Part shown: piece by piece, positions 1 through 8,777 of the stretch
Numbering within the stretch: position 1 is the first letter of the stretch
Layout of the letters: each line of letters begins with the position of its first letter
Assembly: GCF_003944715.1 (NCBI RefSeq)
Contig: NZ_RWIT01000004.1
Location: 1 to 64,000 of the forward strand
DNA from: Hymenobacter rigui
GTDB lineage: Bacteria; Bacteroidota; Bacteroidia; Cytophagales; Hymenobacteraceae
DNA length: 64,000 bases
Direction of reading: 5' to 3'
The notes under the pieces: generated by a model
Databases searched by the model: none
What the model saw: the letters and a program-made list of their open reading frames with translations, nothing else
Told to the model about the DNA's origin: nothing
Position numbers and translations under genes: made by a program

Positions 1-42
1 ACGCCCCGCGGCGTTCCCCTCATCCGGGAATGCGCGGGGCGT
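1..42. terminator. GC-rich hairpin at the left window edge
   Basis: Bases 1-9 pair with 34-42 and bases 11-18 pair with 26-33 with one G-T wobble, giving a strong hairpin. It is probably the end of a gene lying left of the window. There is no clear T run, so rho-independent action is uncertain. Confidence 0.4.
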
Positions 43-359
43 GTTGCGTTTGGGGCTCTTCCCTTACCCCCCCGGTGGTACGGTCGCCGCGCGCCTGGCC
101 GCTTGCTGTCTACGACCACCCGCGTAGCCTTCGGGGGCGTGCGGGGTATGATCTGATAATTGCTTTTGTATTGGCTTCGTATGCCGCTTCTTATAAATAG
201 TATCTTGTCGATAAGCTTATAAGCATTCTTACCTTGCTGCAAATGAACGTGGCCAGCGCCTCCGAATAAATTTCCATTTGTGAAATTTATTCGGAGGCGC
301 TGGCTTTTCTGTTGAACTTGTTGCTGAATTAGCCAACCATTAGGCAGCGGACGATGCAC
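43..359. other. Intergenic region with no recognised gene
   Basis: No ORF of convincing length is present on either strand. The only structured elements are the perfect hairpin at 252-304 and the promoter-like element that begins at 360. A short untranslated RNA ending at the hairpin cannot be excluded. Confidence 0.5.
252..309 (+). terminator. Perfect 23-bp hairpin with T-rich tail
   Basis: Bases 252-274 are the exact reverse complement of 282-304, with a 7-base loop (CATTTGT), followed by TTTTC. This is an intrinsic terminator shape on the + strand. No + strand gene is visible between the left edge and this hairpin. Confidence 0.75.
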
Positions 360-367
360 TAGGTTTG
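360..367 (+). promoter_or_regulatory. Promoter -7 element for the BatA-domain gene
   Basis: TAGGTTTG matches the Bacteroidota -7 consensus TAnnTTTG exactly. It lies 33 bases before the ATG at 401, so the in-frame TTG at 365, which falls inside the element, is an unlikely start. No clear -33 TTTG is seen. Confidence 0.5.
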
Positions 368-400
368 GTAACTATCTTCACAGATTCATTGATTGTTTGC

Positions 401-2452
401 ATGGCATTTACATATCCTTGGTTTTTGTTGGGTTTGCTGGGAGTAGCAATTCCAGTTCTGATTCACTTGTTTGAGCTACGTAAACCTCAGCGGATTCTCT
501 TTTCCAACGTAGAGTTTATACAGCAGGTAAAACTGATTACGGCCAGACAGCGGAAGCTTAAGCATCTTCTGGTGTTAGCGTGTCGGATAGGGGTGGTATC
601 GTGTCTGGTATTGGTATTTGCACAACCATTCATTCCTGCTCCAGAGACCCGAGCCAATCAAGCAGCGGCAGTGCGGGTGATACTGGATAACTCGCCTAGT
701 ATGCAACAGTTGGCCTTGAATGATCAGGCATTGCTGGAGCATGGTGGTGAACAGGCAGCCGAGTTGTCGTTGGTGTTTCCGCAGGCTACGCGTTTTGTCC
801 TGTGGCCCGGTAAGGAAGAGCCGCTTTCCGCAGCTGCTTACAAAACTGCCGTGGAGCAGGTACAAGTCAGCGGACAAGCGGAATCGGTTGGGAGGATGAT
901 TGAGCAAAGGAAAGGGCGTTCAGCAGTGCAGAGCGGTGTCACTTTCGTCTTCTCTGATTTCCAGAAAAATAGCTTTTCTGCCAAGTCCTTCGACGGTATA
1001 AAGCCAAGCGAAGACGTACTTCTAGTTCCGCTTGATGGCAAAAAACAAGCGAATGTGTTTGTAGACAGTGTGTGGCTGGATGACGCTTTTGTACGGACAG
1101 GAATGGACTTGCAGTTGCATATTCGACTGCGAAACGGCGGGCAAGAGACGGCCGAAAATCGGCAGGTAAAGCTGTTTCTGGGGGCACAGCAGGCTGCGAC
1201 ATTCCAGGCAACTGTACCAGCTGGAAAGGCCGTCACAACGCAAGTACGCGCGCGGTTACAGAATACCGACGTGCAACTGGCCCGGGTAGAGGTGGAGGAT
1301 TTTCCTGTTGAGTTCGATAACGTGTATTACTTCACTCTGCAAGCTGCAAACCGCATTCAGGTGCTAGAGATTAGCAATGAAGCTGAACTAGGCCGTTTAT
1401 ACGGAAACGAGCCTCTGTTCTCCTATCAGCATGTGGGAATCGGGTCAGCGGATTACCGGCTGATTGAAGCGGCGAATCTGTTGATTGTGCGGGAAGCTTC
1501 GGTTGTGAGTGCCGGATTGCGTGAAACCATTCGGCGGGCTGTGCAGCAAGGAGCCACTTTAGTCGTTGTTCCCACAGCAGCGCCGGGCAGCCGGGAATCA
1601 TATAACCAGCTATTTCGGGAGCTGGGTGTGGGACCGATTCAATGGCAGCCGGTATCACCGCGTGGCCCGGTACTGCAGGAACTGGCGCTGCCCAGTACTC
1701 AAAATCCGTTTTTTCGAGACGTTTTTTCGGGTGCGAATGTGCGCAGCGGGATGCCGAAAGCAGCTCCGTTGCTTCGGTGGGCCCGTTCCGGTGCCGATGT
1801 ATTGCAATTACGGGATGGGGAAGATTACCTATCGGGATTTACGAGTGGGGCCGGAATGGTGTATGTGTTTGCAGCTCCACTCAGTGCTTCGTACTCAGAT
1901 TTTGCACAGCATCCGTTGTTTGTGCCGGTATTTTACCGCTTAGCCATGATGAGCTATCAGCAGGAGCAACAACCGGCTTACCGCCTTACGGCGGCCGCTA
2001 TTCGGTTGCGGCTTCCGAAAGAAGGTCGTACTGCAGAGGCGGCCTATCAATTGGTGCAGGATAGCCTCCGGTTTATTCCCGGACAGCAGGTGCAGGGGAG
2101 TATCCTTCGTCTTGATATCCCGCCCACATTACGTAAGGCAGGTTTCTACGCCCTGCAACGCAGCGGCAAGACGGTAACCACACTGGCATTCAATATTGAT
2201 AAGCGGGAGTCAGACCTGCGCAGCTATACAGCCACGGAGCTGCGGCAGCTTATTGGCCCTAACCGGCCCAATGTACAGGTGTATGAGACGGGACAAGGGC
2301 AAACAGTTGCGGCACGCTACAAAGCTACCCGAGTAGGGACACCATTGTGGCGCTACTTTATATGGGGAGCCTTAGGATGTCTGTTGCTGGAAGCACTGCT
2401 GCTACGCTGGTACCGGCGTACAGAGCCAGCGCCGCTTGCTACGGCAGCCTAA
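401..2452 (+). CDS. BatA-domain membrane protein with VWA-like region
   Basis: A 683-residue envelope protein. Residues 1-77 form the N-terminal BatA domain with two membrane segments (about 4-23 and 56-75). A von Willebrand A-like segment begins near residue 91 and keeps the DxSxS part of the metal-binding site (D96, S98, S100). A large extracytoplasmic region follows, then a C-terminal membrane helix at about 655-675 and a basic tail. Members of this family sit with BatA/BatB-type aerotolerance proteins, but no MoxR or bat genes are next to it here, so its role is not known. ATG 401 is chosen because the longer TTG start at 365 lies within the probable promoter. DUF4199 genes follow on the same strand after a 79-base gap. 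Confidence 0.85.
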   Translation: MAFTYPWFLLGLLGVAIPVLIHLFELRKPQRILFSNVEFIQQVKLITARQRKLKHLLVLACRIGVVSCLVLVFAQPFIPAPETRANQAAAVRVILDNSPSMQQLALNDQALLEHGGEQAAELSLVFPQATRFVLWPGKEEPLSAAAYKTAVEQVQVSGQAESVGRMIEQRKGRSAVQSGVTFVFSDFQKNSFSAKSFDGIKPSEDVLLVPLDGKKQANVFVDSVWLDDAFVRTGMDLQLHIRLRNGGQETAENRQVKLFLGAQQAATFQATVPAGKAVTTQVRARLQNTDVQLARVEVEDFPVEFDNVYYFTLQAANRIQVLEISNEAELGRLYGNEPLFSYQHVGIGSADYRLIEAANLLIVREASVVSAGLRETIRRAVQQGATLVVVPTAAPGSRESYNQLFRELGVGPIQWQPVSPRGPVLQELALPSTQNPFFRDVFSGANVRSGMPKAAPLLRWARSGADVLQLRDGEDYLSGFTSGAGMVYVFAAPLSASYSDFAQHPLFVPVFYRLAMMSYQQEQQPAYRLTAAAIRLRLPKEGRTAEAAYQLVQDSLRFIPGQQVQGSILRLDIPPTLRKAGFYALQRSGKTVTTLAFNIDKRESDLRSYTATELRQLIGPNRPNVQVYETGQGQTVAARYKATRVGTPLWRYFIWGALGCLLLEALLLRWYRRTEPAPLATAA

Positions 2453-2531
2453 TTGCGCGACGGTTGCAGACGATGAGCGAGGCAGATTGCCCTGTTAGCT
2501 TGTATCTTGCTGCCTTTACTTGTTTCTGGCA

Positions 2532-3059
2532 GTGAAATCATCTTCTTCAACCCCTAGCCCTGTACTACGCACGGCAGTGCTGAGCGGCACCATTACTGGG
2601 CTTTTGTGTATCGCATGGGTACTGTTTTTGTACCTGACGGATAACAATCCGTATGGGCCGAAACGCACCCTGGCCGATTTTTTTACTCCTATTGCAGCGG
2701 TGGCAAGCCAGATACTGTTGCGCCGCTACTACGGCGAGCAGGGCCCGGGACTTGGGAAATCCGTTGGGGTAGGGATACTGACCTCGGTAGTAACGGCCAT
2801 GGTGGCTGCGGCGGGTATGTACACCTTCTCCCGGCTCACGGGCCCCGAGCTGATTGTGCGGCATTTGGCGGAGGCCCGGCAGATGTTGGAAGCTACCAAA
2901 GCCATGTACATGAAGCAGGCGAACGGTATGCAGCAATATCAGGCAACACTACGCAATCTGGCGACTACGGCAGCCGGGTTTGCGCAGGATGAGTTTGTGA
3001 AAAAACTACTGTTTGGTACAGTGCTGAGTATTCCAGGTGGGGTGTTTTTGCGGAAATAA
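2532..3059 (+). CDS. DUF4199 membrane protein (first copy)
   Basis: A 175-residue protein with the DUF4199 pattern: membrane helices near residues 12-35, 48-65 and 72-95, an amphipathic stretch, then a last hydrophobic segment. No biochemical function is established for the family, which is common in Bacteroidota. There is no ATG near the 5' end; GTG 2532 is preferred over TTG 2520 because it begins with a polar N-terminus just before the first helix. It is followed 42 bases later by a second DUF4199 gene of the same length, so the pair looks like an old tandem duplication that has diverged. Confidence 0.75.
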   Translation: MKSSSSTPSPVLRTAVLSGTITGLLCIAWVLFLYLTDNNPYGPKRTLADFFTPIAAVASQILLRRYYGEQGPGLGKSVGVGILTSVVTAMVAAAGMYTFSRLTGPELIVRHLAEARQMLEATKAMYMKQANGMQQYQATLRNLATTAAGFAQDEFVKKLLFGTVLSIPGGVFLRK

Positions 3060-3101
3060 TCTACCTTCCCGCATCTGTTCACCAAACCACTCTTCCTCGC
3101 T

Positions 3102-3629
3102 ATGGAACCTACTGTTACTCCTGCTGCAACTCCCTCGTCTGTTGGCATCCGTTACGGATTGATTATCGGCGTTGTTAGCGCAATCCTGTCAGTTATTCAG
3201 CTGAGTCTATTTGAAGACCCTGAAACACCTTTTCGTTGGGTGGGTGCGATTGTAGCTATTGTAGGTATTGTGCTGGCACATAAGAAGTTCAAGGAGCTGA
3301 ATCATGGTTTCATGTCATACGGTCAGGGCCTGGGAATCGGCACGATTGTATCAGCGGTTGGTGGCCTAGTCAGCAGTGTCTTCAGCTACCTGTACATGAC
3401 GTTCATCAACCCCGAATACATGACGCGGGTGATGGAGCTACAACGAGCTAAAATGGAAGCCAAGGGCCTGGATGATGCCCAGATAGATCAGGCTCTCGGT
3501 ATGGCACAGAAGTTCAGCGGTGGTCCGATGATTATTGTGTTCGGTCTGATTGGAGCTGTATTTATGGGCTTCATCATCTCGCTCATCATCTCCGCCTTCA
3601 CCAAAAATACCCGTCCTGAGTTTGAGTAA
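3102..3629 (+). CDS. DUF4199 membrane protein (second copy)
   Basis: A 175-residue protein with four predicted membrane segments (about 17-37, 45-62, 78-100 and 145-168), and between the last two a charged helix rich in Met, Lys and Ala. The DUF4199 family is uncharacterised. The stop codon overlaps the TTG start of the downstream glycosyltransferase, and this co-occurrence of DUF4199 with a GT2 suggests, but does not prove, a link to envelope glycosylation. It starts at ATG. Confidence 0.8.
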   Translation: MEPTVTPAATPSSVGIRYGLIIGVVSAILSVIQLSLFEDPETPFRWVGAIVAIVGIVLAHKKFKELNHGFMSYGQGLGIGTIVSAVGGLVSSVFSYLYMTFINPEYMTRVMELQRAKMEAKGLDDAQIDQALGMAQKFSGGPMIIVFGLIGAVFMGFIISLIISAFTKNTRPEFE

Positions 3630-4608
3630 GCGTCTTTCGCAGCATTTTCCGGTTGAGCTGTCCATCGTCATTCCCCTGCTCAACGAAGCCGAGTCGTTGC
3701 CGGAACTCACCCGCTGGATTAACCGGGTGCTCACCCAGCATGGCCTTACCTACGAGGTCCTACTGATTGACGACGGCTCGACGGACGACTCCTGGGAGGT
3801 GATTGAGCAACTGGCCGCCACCGACGTGCACCTGCGCGGCATCCGCTTCAACCGCAACTACGGTAAGTCGGCGGCCCTGAACGTGGGCTTCCGGGAAACC
3901 ACCGGCCGGGTGGTATGCACCATGGATGCCGATTTGCAGGACTCGCCGGAAGAGCTGCCGGAGCTGTACCGCATGATTACCCAGGATGGCCTCGATTTGG
4001 TAAGCGGCTGGAAGAAAAAACGCTTCGACCCGCTCAGCAAAACCATTCCCACCAAGCTGTTCAACGGCGTCACGCGCTGGATTTCGGGCATCCGGCTGCA
4101 CGATTTCAACTGCGGCCTGAAAGCCTACGACAGCCGGGTGGTGAAAAGCATTGAGGTGTACGGCGAAATGCACCGCTACATCCCCGTCATTGCCAAGTGG
4201 GCCGGATTCCGGCGCATTGGCGAGAAGGTGGTGCAGCACCAGGAGCGCAAGTACGGCACCACCAAATTCGGGCTGGAGCGGTTCGTGTACGGCTTCCTCG
4301 ATTTGATGAGCATCACGTTCGTGAGTCGGTTCCGGCGGCGGCCCATGCACTTCTTCGGGGCGCTGGGCACCATTTCCTTTCTCATCGGGATGCTGATTAC
4401 GCTGTGGCTGGTAGGGGAGAAGGTGTGGCTGTCGTGGCATAACCACCTCTCCCGCGACGTAACGGCCCAGCCGTTGTTCTTCCTGGCTTTGGTGGCCGTG
4501 GTAATTGGGGTGCAGCTGTTCCTGGCCGGTTTCCTGGCCGAAATGGTGCAGCTCAACGGCTCCAACCGCAACGATTACCTGGTAAAGGAGCGGCTGAACC
4601 TGAAGTAG
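3622..4608 (+). CDS. GT2 glycosyltransferase, polyprenyl-phosphate sugar synthase type
   Basis: A 328-residue enzyme with an N-terminal GT-A domain: a nucleotide-binding IDDGSTDDS motif and a MDADLQDSP metal-binding motif. Two C-terminal membrane helices are present (in FFGALGTISFLIGMLITLW and PLFFLALVAVVIGVQLF). This architecture is that of DPM1/GtrB/ArnC-like enzymes, which transfer a sugar from a nucleotide donor to a polyprenyl phosphate at the inner membrane. The sugar cannot be read from sequence. The start is TTG 3622, which overlaps the preceding DUF4199 stop by 8 bases and implies translational coupling. An ATG at 3550 would give an 80-base overlap and a non-homologous N-terminus. 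Confidence 0.88.
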   Translation: MSKRLSQHFPVELSIVIPLLNEAESLPELTRWINRVLTQHGLTYEVLLIDDGSTDDSWEVIEQLAATDVHLRGIRFNRNYGKSAALNVGFRETTGRVVCTMDADLQDSPEELPELYRMITQDGLDLVSGWKKKRFDPLSKTIPTKLFNGVTRWISGIRLHDFNCGLKAYDSRVVKSIEVYGEMHRYIPVIAKWAGFRRIGEKVVQHQERKYGTTKFGLERFVYGFLDLMSITFVSRFRRRPMHFFGALGTISFLIGMLITLWLVGEKVWLSWHNHLSRDVTAQPLFFLALVAVVIGVQLFLAGFLAEMVQLNGSNRNDYLVKERLNLK

Positions 4609-4626
4609 ATAAATCAACAGTAGTAA

Positions 4627-4720
4627 AACGTCATGCTGAGCTTGCCAAAGCATCTCTCCCGAGGCTAATCAAACAGTTAGCATTGCGGGAGAGATGCTTC
4701 GGCAAGCTCAGCATGACGTT
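4627..4720. repeat. Intergenic palindrome, type A
   Basis: Arms of about 35 bases at 4627-4661 and 4686-4720 are inverted copies with one mismatch. The core GTCATGCTGAGCTTGC recurs at 18849-18952. It lies between two co-oriented glycosyltransferase genes and its right arm runs to 22 bases before the next start codon. Confidence 0.85.
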
Positions 4721-4742
4721 CTGCTTTCATAAGTTTTCCCCT

Positions 4743-5867
4743 ATGAACGTAGTCATCATCGGGCCGGCGTACCCGCTGCGGGGCGGGCTGGCCACCTACA
4801 ACGAGCGGCTGGCGCGGGCCTTCCGTGAGGCTGGCGACGAGGTGCGCCTGGTTACCTTCTCGCTGCAGTACCCCGATTTTCTGTTTCCGGGCCAGACGCA
4901 GTTCAGCACCGAGCCGGGGCCTGCTGATCTGAATATTGAGGTAAGCCTGAACTCGGTGAACCCGCTGAGCTGGTACCGGGTGGGCAACCGCCTGCGCCGG
5001 GAGCGGCCCGATCTGGTGATTTTCCGGTTCTGGCTGCCATTTATGGGGCCGGCGCTGGGCACGGTGGCCCGCCTCATCCGGCGCAACCGCCACACCCGCA
5101 TAGTGGCTATTACCGACAACGTAATTCCGCACGAGAAACGGCCCGGCGACCGGCCGCTCACGCGCTACTTCCTCTCGGCCTGCCATGGGTTCGTAACAAT
5201 GAGCCGCTCAGTGCTGGCCGACCTGCGCCGTTTGCACTTCAAGCAGCCCGCCCTCTACCGCCCGCACCCGCTCTACGACAACTTCGGCCCCCTCAAGCCC
5301 AAAGCCGATGCCCTGGCCGCCCTGGGCCTCGACCCTGCGTTCGGCTACCTGCTGTTCTTCGGGTTCATCCGGGCTTACAAGGGGCTGGATATTCTGCTGG
5401 AAGCCTTTGCCGATGCCCGGCTGGCCCAGCTGCCGGTAAAGCTAATTATTGCCGGCGAGTATTACGAAGACGCCGCGCCGTACGAAGCCCTCATCCGGCA
5501 GCACAACCTGGAAAGCCGCCTCGTGCGCGCCACCGACTTCATCCCGAACGAGCGGGTAGTAGACTACTTTTGCGCCGCCGATATGATAGTGCAGCCCTAC
5601 AAAAACGCCACCCAAAGCGGCGTCTCGCAGATTGCCTATCACTTCAGCCGCCCCATGCTGGTAACCGACGTAGGCGGTCTGGCCGAGCTGATTCCGAACG
5701 GGGAAGTCGGCTACGTGGTGCCGCCCACGCCCCAGGCCATTGCCGATGCGTTAGTGGATTTCTACGAGCACCAGCGTGAGCAGGAATTCACCGCCGGCGT
5801 GTGGGCTAAGAAAAAGGAATTTTCCTGGGACGTGATGGTAAAGGCGTTGAAAGAGGTGGCCGGCTGA
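4743..5867 (+). CDS. GT4 family glycosyltransferase
   Basis: A 374-residue cytoplasmic GT-B enzyme. The N-terminus has the glycine-rich acceptor-side motif YPLRGGLATYN (about residues 9-19). The C-terminal half has FFGFIRAYKGLDILLEAF and the EX7E-like region that binds the nucleotide sugar. Substrates cannot be inferred. ATG 4743 is chosen because the longer ATG at 4683 lies inside the type A palindrome. It is followed after 3 bases by the DUF7079-like gene. It is probably part of the same envelope glycan locus as the upstream GT2 and the convergent GT9. Confidence 0.88.
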   Translation: MNVVIIGPAYPLRGGLATYNERLARAFREAGDEVRLVTFSLQYPDFLFPGQTQFSTEPGPADLNIEVSLNSVNPLSWYRVGNRLRRERPDLVIFRFWLPFMGPALGTVARLIRRNRHTRIVAITDNVIPHEKRPGDRPLTRYFLSACHGFVTMSRSVLADLRRLHFKQPALYRPHPLYDNFGPLKPKADALAALGLDPAFGYLLFFGFIRAYKGLDILLEAFADARLAQLPVKLIIAGEYYEDAAPYEALIRQHNLESRLVRATDFIPNERVVDYFCAADMIVQPYKNATQSGVSQIAYHFSRPMLVTDVGGLAELIPNGEVGYVVPPTPQAIADALVDFYEHQREQEFTAGVWAKKKEFSWDVMVKALKEVAG

Positions 5868-5870
5868 CCT

Positions 5871-6233
5871 ATGAGCATTCCCAATGAAGAACGTCGGCGG
5901 CCAGTATGGGTAGCACTAGCTGATTTGTATTTAGACACTGAGCTGCAGGAGCAGGATTTCCAGCGGATTGCTACTGTATGCGCGGAGAGTGGTTTTTCGT
6001 GGGCTGAAATCCAGCTTATTAACTACAATGAGGTAGCGCCAGCTCTGTGGTTTAATGTGCAAGACATAGCAGGTGAGTGGGCTGGTTGGGATGAGGAATG
6101 GCTCATAGCGCACATTCAACATTCCTACCGACCCGCAACACATAAGTGGCTTGGCTCTACAAGGTTGTGGCAGAAACGGGTAGACGTTTTTACGCAGAAA
6201 GCATTGGCCCGCGTAGCTGTTTACTTACGCTAA
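5871..6233 (+). CDS. Small DUF7079-like protein
   Basis: A 120-residue soluble protein with the pattern RRPVWVALADLYLDTEL near the N-terminus, an NYNEVAPALWFNVQ middle and GEWAGWDEEWL toward the C-terminus. I recognise this as the DUF7079 pattern, known elsewhere in bacteria but without assigned function. The assignment is from memory of the pattern, not a search. It begins 3 bases after the GT4 gene and its last 9 bases overlap the end of the convergent GT9 gene. Base composition is lower in GC than its neighbours. Confidence 0.7.
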   Translation: MSIPNEERRRPVWVALADLYLDTELQEQDFQRIATVCAESGFSWAEIQLINYNEVAPALWFNVQDIAGEWAGWDEEWLIAHIQHSYRPATHKWLGSTRLWQKRVDVFTQKALARVAVYLR

Positions 6234-7331
6234 AGGCACACTCGTCCGTACAGCCTCGAATACTTTCTCTGCTGGCAATTGCTCCATACAGCTGGTGCCC
6301 AGCTTACAGGAACCGCGGTAGAAGCAGACGCACTGCTTATCCGGCTGCACGAGCTGGCCGCGGCCGTAGAGGTCGAATTCGTAGGGGTTGAAGATGTTGT
6401 TCATCAGGATGGTGGGCTTGCGCAGGGCGATGCTGATGTGCATGGCCATGGTTACCTGCGTCACGATGCTGTCCATCTGGTGCATCAGGTTGATGAACTG
6501 GGGCAGGGAGAAAGTGCCCAGGTAGGCGGCACCGGTGGCGGCGTGGAGGCGGCGGTTACGCTCATCCTCGGCCTCACCGCCCAGCAGTACGGGCGCGTAG
6601 CCGGCCTGCTGCAGCTGGTTGATGAGGGTAATCCACTTCTCATCCGACCACAGGCGGGTCGTCCACCGGTCGCCGCAGCCGGTGTTGAGGCCGATGCGGG
6701 GGCGGCTCTGGGGCAGCTGGCTCCAGTCGTAGCCCTTGTCCTCGTGGGTGTCGAACACGTACTCCTCGTGCTGGAACTCGTAGCCGCACAGCTCGAAGAT
6801 TTCCTGCACGTAGGGCTTCTGATTTTGCTGGCTCAGCTCGTCGAACACGCCGGTGAGGTACTTATGGTTGGCCAGCTCATTCACGGGCCACGCCACGCCG
6901 TACTGCGGGTGCAGCTGGTAGCCAAACTTCTGGTGCGCCCGGATGCTGCCCAGCAGCGCGCAGGCTTCCTTGTCCTTGTCGAGGTTGAAGAGAAGATCGA
7001 ACTCCCGCTGCTGCAGGTGCAGTACGCTGGTCAGCTCCAGCTTTAGCACCTCATCAATCCAGCCGCCGCCCTGGGGCAGAATGGCGGGCGTGAGCGTAAG
7101 CCAGGTGATTTTGCTGTTCGGATACTCCTGGCGCAGCCGCCGCAGCAACGGCGTGGTGCGGATAACGTCCCCAATGGCCCCGAGCTTGATGATGAGAATG
7201 CGCTGCTGCGTGGGCGCGTACATCGGGCAGCCGGCGCACTGGTAGCCGTGCTCCTTGTTGGGGCGGCAGGGAATATCACCGCGGAAATGGCGGCAGTCGG
7301 GGTGAACGGTAACGCCGTTGAGGTGGGGCAT
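6225..7331 (-). CDS. GT9 family (heptosyltransferase-like) with N- and C-terminal Cys clusters
   Basis: A 368-residue protein. The GT9 core begins at about residue 44 with RILIIKLGAIGDVIRTTPLL, typical of heptosyltransferases, and continues through GLNTGCGDRWTTRLW and LLGGEAEDERNR. GT9 enzymes use ADP-heptose or related donors in lipopolysaccharide assembly. Unusually, a 40-residue N-terminal extension has Cys13, Cys22, Cys32 and Cys35, and the C-terminus has Cys334, Cys336, Cys342 and Cys348; both may bind metal. ATG 7331 keeps the N-terminal cluster and drops a non-conserved proline-rich tail. The end overlaps the convergent small gene by 9 bases. Confidence 0.85.
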   Translation of the reverse strand: MPHLNGVTVHPDCRHFRGDIPCRPNKEHGYQCAGCPMYAPTQQRILIIKLGAIGDVIRTTPLLRRLRQEYPNSKITWLTLTPAILPQGGGWIDEVLKLELTSVLHLQQREFDLLFNLDKDKEACALLGSIRAHQKFGYQLHPQYGVAWPVNELANHKYLTGVFDELSQQNQKPYVQEIFELCGYEFQHEEYVFDTHEDKGYDWSQLPQSRPRIGLNTGCGDRWTTRLWSDEKWITLINQLQQAGYAPVLLGGEAEDERNRRLHAATGAAYLGTFSLPQFINLMHQMDSIVTQVTMAMHISIALRKPTILMNNIFNPYEFDLYGRGQLVQPDKQCVCFYRGSCKLGTSCMEQLPAEKVFEAVRTSVPLA

Positions 7332-7447
7332 TGGGGGAAGGAAACAGGGGAATGAGCCGGTAAAAGTAGCAGGCTGGCTGCCATCAGCCAATGAAGCCCA
7401 GGCAATAGGTTGATACTGAGGTAAGCGAAAATAGATCAGGAGTAGTC

Positions 7448-8695
7448 TCAGTCAGACACCCCCGCTTGCTTCAGTGGCTCCGCTACCTGGCCGCACCGCC
7501 GAAACAAAACCAGTAATTGCCAGAACAGCAGCCCCAACAACAGCCCGGATTCGGACGTTGGCTCTATGTAGTCAACAACCCACCCCAACGAACCGCCTAC
7601 TACGATACCCAATAAGGCTGCTGCCAGAAAAGGGCGCCAAACGCGGCGAGGCTGAACGAAGGCCCAAAGCAAGTGCGTCGGCTGCAACCACAGCACCTGG
7701 TAATTGGCGTGAACGGGAGAATGTAGGGAAATCAACTGAAGGCCTACCAGAAAGCAGCCCATTAGGCCAGCCGCTGCCAGGAAGCTACTTTGCAGCACTC
7801 GTGGTACCAAGCTGTAACGGGCCGGAAGCAGCTGCGCGAGCAACAACAGCAAGCCCAAGCCAACTAGGAAGAACGAAGGCGTAAACACTTGGGGTGGGCG
7901 TGGCGGCGTAGTCGTCAGCAGCGGCCGGGTCTGCTGTACGAAGGGTCGCCCTAGCCGGGAAGCATGCGCAAGTGCCCGTTGAAGCTCAAGCGGCAGAAAG
8001 AGCCGTTGCTCGAAGGAGGCGTAACGGTCGGCGGGCATACCCAGGCCGATGTTTATGCCGAAAGACACCCAGGGCGCCGGAGCCAGATAAGGGGCCAGGA
8101 GCTGCCGGTAGCGGATAGCCGAGTCGGCGTACGTGTAGTGGTGCAGCGGTTGCGCCTGCGTCACGCTGCGCAGGTGGCCCAGCAGACGCGTGGTGCAGTT
8201 ATCGGTGAAAAACTGATACTGGTAAAATCGGGCCCCTGAGTGCAGCGTAGTTTCCAGCTGCTGGTGCAGCAGTTGGGCCTCGGGCTGACGCAAGGCCAAT
8301 ACTTGCTCAGTAACGGCCCGGTTCTCCTGCCGGTAAGATTTCCGGAACTCAGCAAACGAGGTGGCCGACAAAAAATAACGCAGGTCGCCGCGTAGAAAGC
8401 GCCAGTAGAAGTTAGGCGTGCGGAAATCAAAAGTGCCGTAGTTGTACACACGGTCCAGGCCCCGGCCAGGATTGGTAACGCGCAGCGCGGAGTGTCCGAA
8501 CAAGGCGTACGTTTCGGAGCCTGGCGCGCAGGTAAGCAGGCTGATGGCGAGGGTGTCGTTGGTAGCGGGGGTAGCTGCTGCAGCCCCTGCACCCCAGACC
8601 CACAAAAAGGCCAGAAGCAATAACCGAATACCTGATGCGGGTAGATAGAACGCAGAAACGCGGCCCGACGCCTTTTCCGTAGGTGAATAAATCAT
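7448..8695 (-). CDS. DUF4105 (Lnb-like N-terminal) membrane protein
   Basis: A 415-residue protein with a signal sequence at about residues 22-42, a periplasmic DUF4105 domain, and four C-terminal membrane segments. The DUF4105 hallmarks are LLTCAPGSETYALFGHSALR, YNYGTFDF, NFYWRFLRGDLRYFL and FFTDNCTTR. In Lnb-type proteins of Firmicutes a related domain does N-terminal acyl transfer on lipoproteins through conserved His and Cys residues; the same H and C positions are present here, but the activity in Bacteroidota is inferred. It lies 82 bases upstream of purB's stop-side end in the same orientation and 116 bases before GT9. Confidence 0.82.
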   Translation of the reverse strand: MIYSPTEKASGRVSAFYLPASGIRLLLLAFLWVWGAGAAAATPATNDTLAISLLTCAPGSETYALFGHSALRVTNPGRGLDRVYNYGTFDFRTPNFYWRFLRGDLRYFLSATSFAEFRKSYRQENRAVTEQVLALRQPEAQLLHQQLETTLHSGARFYQYQFFTDNCTTRLLGHLRSVTQAQPLHHYTYADSAIRYRQLLAPYLAPAPWVSFGINIGLGMPADRYASFEQRLFLPLELQRALAHASRLGRPFVQQTRPLLTTTPPRPPQVFTPSFFLVGLGLLLLLAQLLPARYSLVPRVLQSSFLAAAGLMGCFLVGLQLISLHSPVHANYQVLWLQPTHLLWAFVQPRRVWRPFLAAALLGIVVGGSLGWVVDYIEPTSESGLLLGLLFWQLLVLFRRCGQVAEPLKQAGVSD

Positions 8696-8777
8696 AGCTC
8701 CAGCGAAGCTACTGAAATCACACAGGGAAAAGATATCGGGCCGCGCTTACGCGGCGAAAAATCGATATGAGTAGGTG

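Noticed and set aside
242..270. An 8-codon ORF running into the 252-304 hairpin as a leader peptide
   Set aside because: Too short, and no run of regulatory codons or following biosynthetic gene supports attenuation.
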